DNA from: JAQVUB01 sp033809415
GTDB taxonomy: Bacteria > Verrucomicrobiota > Lentisphaeria > Oligosphaerales > Oligosphaeraceae
Length of the DNA stretch: 21,413 bases
Assembly: GCA_033809415.1 (NCBI GenBank)
Contig: JAPXLT010000047.1
Span: 1 to 21,413, forward strand
Direction of reading: 5' to 3'
Shown: in pieces, positions 6,690-15,400 of the stretch
How the letters are laid out: every line of letters starts with the position of its first letter
Numbering within the stretch: the stretch's first letter is position 1
The notes under the pieces: generated by a model
What the model was told of the DNA's origin: nothing
The model's database searches: none
What the model saw: the letters and a program-made list of their open reading frames with translations, nothing else
Translations under genes and position numbers: made by a program

Positions 6690-7690
6690 ACACCCTTGGC
6701 ATGCATGTCACCCGATTCTTCAATGACTACCTTCCCCTGCAATGCGGCGCATCCGCGAATACCATCATGGCATATCGGGACACCTTTGTGCTTCTGCTGG
6801 AATTCCTTGTCTCGCAAAGTGGGTTGCAAGTCAATGAACTGCCCTGCGACTGCCTTACGGATGAAAGCGTACTGGCCTTCCTGGCGTTCATGGAGGCCGA
6901 AAGGCACATACGGCCATCGACACGCAACCAGCGCCTCGCCGGCATACACTCGTTTTGCAAATTTCTGCAAAGAAAAGAACCGTCATGCATTGACAACTGC
7001 AATGCCATTCTTGGCATCGCATTCAAGAAGACCCCCATGAAGAGCATTGCATATATGAGCATGGAGGAAGTGGAGGTGCTGCTGGCGCAGCCCGATGTCG
7101 GAACCGTGCGCGGCCGCAGGGACCTTGCATTGCTGCTGCTCCTATATGACACAGGCGCCCGTGTGCAGGAGATGATAGATCTGAAATACAGCCAGATGAG
7201 ACTTGGCGGCAAGATGGCCACCCTGGTTCTCCATGGGAAGGGAAACAAGGACCGGCTTGTGCCTTTGCAGGCGGGAACAGCCGATGTCATCAAGAGCCAC
7301 CGTCTGGATCAGGGCATTGTGGGGGATGACTCCCACCTGTTTACCAACAATAGAAGACAGCCATTGACGCGTGCAGGCGTTCAATTCATCATCGGCAAGT
7401 ATGTGGACAAGGCACGCTCAACACACCCTCATCTGTTCAAGGGGAAAATTCATTGCCACTCTTTCAGGCACAGCAAGGCCATGCATCTCTTGGAAGCGGG
7501 AGTGAATCTGATTTACATCAGGGATTTTCTTGGGCATGTGTCTGTCACCACCACAGAGATATATGCCAAGACAAACCCCGTAATAAAAAATAGGATACTG
7601 TCTGAGCACAGCAAGTCTTTCAATGTTGATGCAAAATATGAAAGGAGAAAACAAGATGACCTGCTGACTTGGTTAAAGCAAAACTTCTAA
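6686..7690 (+). CDS. ritC: Tyrosine recombinase C of the RIT trio
   Basis: The protein has 334 residues and the closest look to XerC/XerD in length and motifs. About 10-105 are the core-binding (SAM-like) domain. About 120-310 are catalytic, with R159 (TGARVQE), K185 (GKGNKD), H258-x-x-R261 (HSFRHS), H284 (LGHVSV) and Y293 (TEIYAK). The start overlaps the stop of the second gene (ATGA) and is preceded by GGGAGGTGCGGA. The short 3' flank (7691-7762) carries arm-type sites but no gene. One of the three enzymes may do strand exchange on each end while another binds arms, but the sequence does not tell which. Confidence 0.88.
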   Translation: MNTLGMHVTRFFNDYLPLQCGASANTIMAYRDTFVLLLEFLVSQSGLQVNELPCDCLTDESVLAFLAFMEAERHIRPSTRNQRLAGIHSFCKFLQRKEPSCIDNCNAILGIAFKKTPMKSIAYMSMEEVEVLLAQPDVGTVRGRRDLALLLLLYDTGARVQEMIDLKYSQMRLGGKMATLVLHGKGNKDRLVPLQAGTADVIKSHRLDQGIVGDDSHLFTNNRRQPLTRAGVQFIIGKYVDKARSTHPHLFKGKIHCHSFRHSKAMHLLEAGVNLIYIRDFLGHVSVTTTEIYAKTNPVIKNRILSEHSKSFNVDAKYERRKQDDLLTWLKQNF

Positions 7691-7762
7691 AAGCAGGTAT
7701 GTTATTATGCAAAGTAACTTTCCCCATGACACAAAACCTTTTGAGCTATGACTACACCATTA

Positions 7763-7793
7763 CTTTGCATAATAAATTACTTTACATATCACC
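7763..7793 (-). repeat. RIT inverted repeat, right
   Basis: Exact reverse complement of 4308-4338. It ends in TATCACC directly against the resumed reading frame (GAT TAT CTG). It contains arm-type sites TTACTTTGCATAA (7760-7772, starting just outside) and TTACTTTACATAT (7777-7789). Confidence 0.9.
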
Positions 7794-8324
7794 GATTATC
7801 TGGTGAATGGCAGTGAGGTCCATATCGATATCTTCGATGACAGAATGGAGATAACCTCCCCAGGTGGTATGGTAGATGGAATTGCTATACAAGACCGTGA
7901 CCCTCTGACGGTTCCCTCAACACGGCGAAATCCCCTTCTAGCAGATGTGTTCGAGCGTCTCGGTTATATGGAGCGCAGAGGAAGCGGATTTGGAAAAATT
8001 ATCGGGGCGTATGAATTCCAGAGCAATTACCAGGAAGAGAAAAAGCCCCTCTTCCATTCCGATAGGACTCATTTTACCGTCATTATGCCGAACCTCAATT
8101 ACGATGTCGGTCAAGGTGGCGGTCAAGGTGTCGGTCAAGGTGGCGGTCAAGGATATCAACTTTCGATTCTCAGCATGATTCGGAAAAACAATAAGATTTC
8201 CAAAAAGGTGATGGCAGAAGCCTTAGGCATAAGTGAAAAGACGATAGAGCGTGAGATGAAAAAGATGCCTAACGTGAAATACATCGGCAGTGGTTACAGC
8301 GGTCATTGGGAGATAATCGAATAA
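7794..8324 (+). pseudogene. AlbA_2/Schlafen-type ATP-binding regulator, 3' part
   Basis: This is the C-terminal 176 residues of the gene that begins at 3443. It resumes at the aspartate of HRDY and reads DYLVNGSEVHIDIFDDRMEI, then TSPGG (ATPase G1 box) and ERRGSGFGKI (G2 box). A glycine/glutamine linker follows, made by a 12-bp tandem repeat (8106-8153), then a winged helix-turn-helix of about 65 residues (SILSMIRKNNKISKKVMAEA...) that probably binds DNA. Alone it could start at GTG 7803, but no clear ribosome binding site precedes that codon. It is therefore probably silent in the inserted state. Joined to the 5' part, the protein is 457 residues, normal for the family. No other frameshift or stop is seen in either half, which suggests a recent insertion or continued excision. 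Confidence 0.85.
8106..8153 (+). repeat. 12-bp in-frame tandem repeat
   Basis: Four units of G(T/G)CGGTCAAGGT encode VGQG-GGQG-VGQG-GGQG, a flexible linker between the ATPase and the winged helix. As a multiple of three, the unit can vary in number without breaking the frame. Confidence 0.85.
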
Positions 8325-8427
8325 ATAGAGAAGCAAGCATCAAAAAGGATTTCGGTCGCATTTTATCCGCAGATTACGCGGATGTGCGGAATTAGGAATC
8401 GCTATGACTTCCAGGAATCCTATGTTT

Positions 8428-8640
8428 GCCTTTTCGTGTCTTTCGTGGTTAAAAAACAGCCGCCGACGCTCCATATCGCCCCCGATGCAATTGCGTAAAG
8501 GCGACCTTGGCACACAAGAATTTCGCCAGGGATTATGTCGCGCCCTTACAGGGCTTTGCCGATGGTGGGATCCCTGACCCAGGGCGTTGCCCTGGGCTGG
8601 TATGTCACGCCCCTTCAGGGCTAATTCCAACATCGCCGAT
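8428..8640 (+). repeat. Triple-hairpin intergenic repeat
   Basis: After one CCTTTTCGTG...GTTAAAAAA motif (8428-8456) come three hairpins in a row: GCCCT/AGGGC with loop TAC (8542-8554), CCCAGGGC/GCCCTGGG with loop GTT (8578-8596), and GCCC/GGGC (8609-8621). Order and loop resemble the hairpins at 2-86 and 1437-1521, though the primary sequence differs. Downstream is a microrepeat of GATCCGTCC-like units (8636-8675). No gene is supported from 8325 to 8705. Confidence 0.65.
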
Positions 8641-8705
8641 CCGTCCGATCCGGCTGATCTGACTGATCCGTCGGAGAAACCAATAGACCAGATCACAAAT
8701 TCGCG

Positions 8706-9159
8706 TGCCATTCCATCCGTCGAAGCAACAACCCCCTACAAATTTTCCGAGTTTTCCGTGCTTTCCGTGGACAAAAAAAGGGTTGCAGACGCCAGCCCAC
8801 GCCAAGCCTTTTCGTGTGGTTCGTGGTTAAAAAATTCAATCGAAGCCGATCTTTTGGTGCTGCGGTTCGGACGGAGTAGCCATAAGGAATTGGAGATCAC
8901 AAATTGTGATCTCCAAAAATTTTCGTGGCTTTCCGTGTGGTTCAGTTTTTAAAGATATATTATAAAGCAACGGTTAGGGCAACGGTTAGGGATGGAGATG
9001 CGACATGTCATTACCGGTAAATTTTCCGCGCTTTCCGTGCTTTCCGTGGACAAAAAATCTCCCAGCTTCGGTTCAATGAACTTGCCATCCCATCCGTCGA
9101 AGCAGCAACCCCTATAAAAAATTTTCGTGGCTTTTCGTGTGGTTCGTGGTTAAAAAAAA
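8706..9159 (+). repeat. Composite intergenic repeat, copy C
   Basis: From about 8791 to 9118 this matches copy B (about 1660-1975) closely. Shared parts are the poly-A motif (8806-8834), the 23-bp palindrome (8892-8914), the CAACGGTTAGGG pair (8968-8991) and the CCATCC...CAGCAACCCCTA unit (9085 on). A related unit precedes it (8708-8779) and another poly-A motif closes it (9130-9159). The block bounds the STAS-PIN and AlbA_2/RIT region on the right as copy B does on the left. No gene is supported. Confidence 0.85.
8892..8914. repeat. 23-bp palindrome, copy 2
   Basis: Identical to 1759-1781: 11-base arms GGAGATCACAA and TTGTGATCTCC around one A. Confidence 0.8.
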
Positions 9160-9496
9160 TATGTCCGAACCCTATCTGTAGGCAGATTATTCGTCCGAGG
9201 CACTACCGATAGGGCAACCCCTCTTTTAACTCGCTTGGAATGCGCTGTTTGCAAAGCAAAAAAAAACAAAAAATACACGGGCCGGGCGCGGATTTTGTCT
9301 TGCAAAAGGGGTTTTGAGCGTGTATGTTTAAGAGATTTTGTGTGGATTTTGCATAAATGAGAAAAAAAAGGCAAAAATCCGACGGTTTTCCGTTGTTTTG
9401 GCCTCTTTTTATGGCATGTTTTTTGCTATATATCGTTTTATGAAAGACTTTGATTATACATTAATAATAGAGGTGTCCAGGTTAAGGAGCATTAGC
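9160..9496 (+). other. Leader of the giant peptidase gene
   Basis: An AT-rich, gene-free stretch with A-tracts (around 9259-9280 and 9360-9375). No promoter hexamers at good spacing stand out. The ribosome binding site AAGGAG (9484-9489) lies seven bases before the ATG at 9497. A further in-frame ATG at 9440 has no such site. Confidence 0.5.
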
Positions 9497-12400
9497 ATGG
9501 AAAAGATCACTGAGTTGTTGTGCTGGTTTCGTTCGAGTCTGCGCAAATCCGGCATTCGGGCAGGATTTTTATTCTTTCTGCTGTCAGCGGTTGTCGCCGT
9601 TGCGGCGCCGGTTGACGCCGCGAAGGCGCGTCTGTTTGCAGAGCGCTGGTTGCAGGCTGTAGATCAGCCGCTTGGTGCGGCTTTTTCAGCGCAAAGCTCG
9701 ATTGTTTCGGTTGCTCCCATAACGGATTCTTCGGGTGGGACGATTGCGTACAACGTCACTTTGTCTCCGTCTGGTTATGTCGTCATTTCTGCGGATGACC
9801 GTTTACAGCCGGTGATTACTTTCAGTGGCAATGGTAGTTATGATGATAATCCGGCCAACCCGCTGCGTGGTCTTTTGCAGGCGGATTTGCGTGCTCGTCT
9901 TGCTGCGGTTGCGCAGCTTGCCCCCGAGGGACCTGCCGTTCGTGGCGTTGATCCGGTGGAACCGCCTCCGGCCGTTCTCGAGAACAAGTCGGCGTGGGAA
10001 AGCTTTACCGGGCCTGCCACCCGTGCTGCTGCGGCTGATGTAGTGGCCGAGGTCTGGGTTGGCAGCTTTGTCAAGAGCAAATGGGATCAGGGTGGTGGAA
10101 TTTATAACTATTATACGCCAACGATTTATGCCAATTCCTATACTTTCCAGGAGCCGGGCAATCCGAATAACATCGTATGCGGTTGCGTGGCCACGGCTCA
10201 GGCTCAAGTCATGCGTTATTTTCAATGGCCACAAAAGGGCGTTGGTGTCAAGCAGGGTAATGCCGCTGTCTCTCTTCGCGATATGATTGCCAACCCGGAC
10301 CCTATCCCCTTCACTATGAATTTGCGTGGCGGCAATGGTGTTGGCGGCCCTTACAATTGGGATTTGATGTCACTGAGTCCGACTGGTGACGAAGACTTGG
10401 AGACCCTTCAGCAGATCGGGGCGCTCTGTTTGGACGCTGGTTTGTCCGTTGGCATGAGCTATAACATGGAAAATAAGAATCAATCCGGTGCTGTCTCCTC
10501 TGCAAGCAGTTATACCGGTTTTTTCAAATATGCCGGTGCCAGCGATCCTGGTGAAGAGGCCGGCGCCCGTGCCAACCTTGATGCGCGCCGTCCGGTCGTG
10601 TTAAGCTCGAATACGGTTGACTTGACAGCTGGGCATGCCTTTTTGACGGATGGCTATGGTCGTATTGACGGGCGCTGGTACTACCACCTGAATCCGGGCT
10701 GGGGCGGCGGTGCCGAAGGCTGGTACAGTTTCGAGGAGCATTTGCTGTTAGGGAGTCCATACCAGAACGATATCGGCTTTGACGTTGGCAATATCTACCG
10801 TCAGAAATTGCAGGACAACGAAAAAATTGACAATGCCGGGCGGATCATTTCCGGACGCATCACCGATGCCAACGGGCTGCCGGTTGCCGGCGTGAAAGTC
10901 AGCATTCGCAAGGCAAGTCAACCCGGCACAGTCTGGCAACGCATGCTGGTTTGGAATGAGCCGCTCGATCCAGTTGCCACTCCGGTCTACAAGGACTGGG
11001 AAGGTGCTGCGCCCGGTGCTGACAAATATCGCCATTGGACGGATGCCAACGGCATCTGGGCCATTGACAAGGTGGAAGACGGCAATTATGTCATCCAGCT
11101 TGAAAAAGCGGGCTTGGAATTTCTCGGCACAACGGATGTCACTGTCAGCGGCAACCACTGGGGCTTGAATTTTATCGCCAGCCCGTTCGGTGGCCTGCTG
11201 AGCCTGCAAAACTGGTGGTATGATGGTGCGTTGCTTTACCTTGAATTTGACCGCGCCATTGGCAATGTGCAGGTAGATTTGAGTAAAATCCAGGTTGGCG
11301 GTACGGCTTTGACCGGCGCTACGGTCTATCAGTCCGATGCCAGCAAAATTATGGTCATTGATACTACCGGCTTGTCTATTACCCTTGACGACAGCAGTGT
11401 GGTCACCATAGAATCCGGCTTTTTGTCTATTGACGTTGATGGCAATAACGCGTATGATGGTCAGGACGGGATCAATGATCTGCCGTCGATCAATGCGGTT
11501 GAGGCAAAAAATATTGTCATGGGTACACCTCCACCGTTTGCGCCTGCGGTGACAGCAATCACTAGGGTAGGCGATTTTGCCCAGACCGGCAGCGAGATCA
11601 AATTCACGGTAGCCGGAACCGGTCTGGCGAACATGACTTTGCAGGATTTTCATTTGCGAGTGAGTTCGTCCGGTCGCCGTGCGGTTTCGGTGCCTTTGGT
11701 CAGCATCAGCTCCTGGGACGCCGCCAACGGTGAAATTACTTTGCAAGTTGGTGCGGGTGAGGGGCTTGTCCGCGTCGATTACATCCCGAGCAGCGGCGAC
11801 ACTCCTTTCTTGCAGGGCGAGACCTGCCATGTTGACAATGCCGGCCCGGCCATCATCAAAGCCGAGCTGAGGGGCGATAATTCATACGTCACGCTTACTT
11901 GGAATGAAGTGGTAGGCAAGAACGAGGACGCCGAAACGCGCAAAATCGCCGATCTGCCGGGCATGGTCTGCTATAACGGCACACCGGGAAATCCCGGGTT
12001 CGCGGTATGGAGAGAGTCCCGGAAAGGAAGTAACAACAAGTATGATGTCGGCATCGATGATGTGATGTTCGGTTGCAATGACCTGCCCCAGGATACGGGG
12101 GGATCTAGTCTTAATATCATTAGAGGTACTCTGGGGACATTAACCGCAGATCTTGCCCAATTCATGTATGTGGACCTCAACGAAAACGGGGACCTCGATC
12201 CGGGCGACATGATCTTCGTGAAAATTCGCAGTGATTATGAATTACTCAGCGACCCTTTTTACGCTATTAGTCATTTAAATACGACCGACGCTGATTACGA
12301 CCCCATCTTTGATCCTGCGGATGCCAATGATCGGCGTGCAGTTCTGGGGCCGGCGCAAGCATTGCCAAGCGGTGCCGTCACCGCCCAACGGCTCCACACG

Positions 12401-15400
12401 ACGACGTTCAGATACTACAATGACCAGGGGGAACTTCCGGTATTTGATGCTAGTGGCGGCGCGGCGGCTGTGTTTGCGGCGTTTCATGTTTGGTGGGGCA
12501 ACCTGAGTACTCCCGGCAACGGCGGCTGGGTTGACTATGCCCCGCCTGTGAATGACGGCTATCAAGCTGTTGACACCGTACTTTTCGGTGCGCCGGCTGA
12601 TGGCGCAGCTGGTACCGTTCTGGCCGGCAGCACCTATGAAGATACTCTTTATTTCATCGATGTTCGTGGCAACAATGACCTTGATAGCAATGACTTTGTC
12701 TGGCTTGATGGTGGCAGTGTTGCCGGTGCCTATGATGATGGTGACACCGTTTTAAGCACCCTTCAGCCTGGTACATTTTCCGTCAAGGCTTCTTTGACTC
12801 CCGACAGTCTGTGGGTATTGCTGCATGCCAATGGCGGCACAGTGGAAAATGTGAGCATCGATAAAATTACCGACAAGAATGGCAATCCCACCGGTGTTGC
12901 TTTGAAGGAGATGCGGGTTTATCTGAAGTATACTCCGGCTTTGGAGAACCATTCCAATGTTGACAAAAATGCAACTTATGCCAATCGGGATTTGGCTGAT
13001 ACGGGCGGGGTTCCGGCCGGGGTCGAGACGATCGAGATCAAGCCGTATGCCGATGCGGCATACGATGCATTAGGCAATGTGGCCTCCGAAGGCAATACCA
13101 GTGGCGAACTGCTGCTTTACAAGAGCAATCGGCCACGCTTGAAAAAAGCCGTTGTTTCCTACGACAACTGTTCAGTCATGCTGCAATTCAACAAGCGGAT
13201 TTATGGCAATAATCAAGGTATTCTGGGCAATTATCTTGCAACAGCAGCTTTGATGATTCAAAAAATTAAAGACAAAGATAATATTACTTCTGCCAATGTT
13301 GAAGTGTATGTAGTATATGATGATGAATCAGAAGAAGAGCTTGATATCCAGAGCGGCGGTACTGCGACGCGACGCGACGTCGTCTATCAGCTTGGAGCAA
13401 ATTATTTCGAAGTAAGATTGAATTCAACCCCAGAAAATCTGCTAAGACTGAATATGATTGACGGCTATGGTGGCAATATGCCAGTCAGCCTTCGGGTCAA
13501 ATTGTCCGGCATCTATGATTTCGAGGGCGAAGAATTAGTCGATGACGAGATTACAGTGCCTCTCTGGCCGAAGTTTACGCCCGGCTATGCCTCCTTGCCG
13601 CCGAAGATGTTCACCAACGCCAAAGGCGCGTATACACAAATTGTACTGAATGCTCAACAAAGAGAGCTTTATGTCGAAGCACCTTCTACCGAAAGTCCAG
13701 GCACAAAATTGGAAAATACGCTTCCGGCAGATTCCGAGCAGGGGGTTGAGGAAGATGGTGCTATAAGGTATTATGGTGTCTGGTATCGCGATTTGGATGG
13801 CGATGGCCGCGTTGATGCCGTTGACCTGCGGTTTAAAAATCCATATTATCTGGATGAGACAAAATATGCCAACCTGCATGTCAATGAAGCCGCCATTTCG
13901 CGCTTCAGGGTCTATGTGCAAAACAATGATCCGGAAGATTTAAATGACGAAGAAAAGAAGTATTATCCGCCGGAAAAAGAAGCGGACTGGAGTATTTTTG
14001 CCGGCTGGGCAGGTTATCCCTTAAATGCCCACGGCAACTGGAATCTATACGATTGGCGCCTTGTTTTTCGCAATTGGCCTGACAATTTCATGGCGAATTG
14101 GGCGGCTGTCGATGTCGATGACTATGAAGTGATTATTCCTGCCCATCCGCAGCTACGCACATTATACACAACGTTGCGTTTGAAGCTGAACCAGGATCAA
14201 GTTGCTCCGCGCACACATGGAGACCGCCTGGTTATGGTAACATACGCCGCGCCAAGATATAAGAACCTTGCCGGTATAGGCTCCCCACCTGTTCCGGATA
14301 CTTATGACGGTAGAATTTACGGTGACAAACCACCACTGAAAAAATTTGAAATATCCGGTTCGGATCCAAAAGACTACCATAACAAGCTTCTACCCACCGA
14401 TACTGAGGTTGGCTACTGGGGCAATGCTGATGAGGAAGCCGGCATTTACTGGCGTTATGACCGCAGCAATCTCGGTACCGCTAAACATGCCGGTCACGTT
14501 GACGCGTATTTTATCGTTGACTCATTTGGTCCGGTTATGGCTTGGGATGGTGCTCAGCCCAGCTTGATTTCGGCGGTTGCCTGGCGCTCGACGCCTTATC
14601 CCAAGGCGGGGGAGACTGGTCTAGATAATGCTTGCGGCTATGAGTATTTTGACCTGACTTTCAGTGAACCCATCGCCTGGGCGGCGGACCACGCCTTGCG
14701 CATCGGCAGTATCAGCAGCGGTTATAAAGATTCGGCTGCTTTTAACGGCTATATGTATGGCGCCTGGGGGGCAACGGTTATTGCCCCCAATACCGTACGC
14801 TTTAAAACCGCTGATATCTGGAGGACAGAAAATTTCACCTTCAGGGGCTATCTCATCGACGACAGCCCGGGATTCCATGAAAGCTTCATCGGATATATCC
14901 TGCTGGGGAGCAGTGATGGTTTAGACTTTGACAAATACAGACAGTTTAACGGTGCCGCCATTGGTGTCAAGCCGATAGACTCGCGGTATCGTGTTTTATC
15001 ACAGGATGATTCGGTTGACATGCTGATGATCAAAAGGCTTGGCGGCGAAAATGACCGGATTGAAAATCGAGTCTGGGACCCGGAAAGAGCTATGGGTGTC
15101 GAAAACTCATCCACCTTCTCGCAATCGGTTAACCAAGTTTCGCTCAAGGCGATTGCACAAGGTGGTGCCTACAACAATACCAGCACGTCCTGGCTTGAAG
15201 ACGGCGTCAACATCGGCAATGCCACGGATACCTTGTTGCGCTCGCCTGGCAATGCAACCGGAGAACTTCTGTATTCTCTGCGTTTGAATGCGCAAGTTTC
15301 CAGTCCCGGCGCCAGCCTTTATGGTGCTGTCAATGCGCTGACTATCCGCAACGATACGATGGCCGGTTATACAACGGTCGGTCAAAAATATACGGTATCG

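Larger units (their letters stand above)
4286..7793 (+). mobile_element. RIT (Recombinase In Trio) element, 3,508 bp
   Basis: Three co-directional, overlapping tyrosine recombinase genes fill the element, and its ends carry a perfect 31-bp inverted repeat (4308-4338 and 7763-7793). The left end has a further 22 bases with a perfect 20-bp palindrome (4286-4305). Exact removal of 4286-7793 joins two gene halves in frame (CAC CGC | GAT TAT), which fixes the boundary to within one base, since 4285 and 7793 are both C. No target duplication is seen, as expected for tyrosine recombinase integration. The layout agrees with published RIT elements of about 3-3.5 kb with palindromic ends. All catalytic residues are present in all three enzymes, so the element may be active. 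The coding part is GC-richer than its AT-rich ends. Confidence 0.9.

Noticed and set aside
4286..7793. Tn554-type transposon instead of RIT
   Set aside because: Tn554 has two tyrosine recombinases and a non-recombinase third gene; here all three carry the full R-K-HxxR-H-Y set.
4279..7794. TCACCG at both junctions as a target-site duplication
   Set aside because: Collapsing it would break the reading frame, whereas removal of 4286-7793 gives an exact in-frame HRDY; the shared bases belong to the symmetric arms.
9150..9374. 74-residue minus-strand frame before the giant gene
   Set aside because: Low-complexity, no ribosome binding site, and it overlaps a repeat.
9440..9496. In-frame upstream ATG for the giant peptidase
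   Set aside because: No ribosome binding site precedes it, while AAGGAG sits ideally before 9497, and the signal peptide fits better from there.
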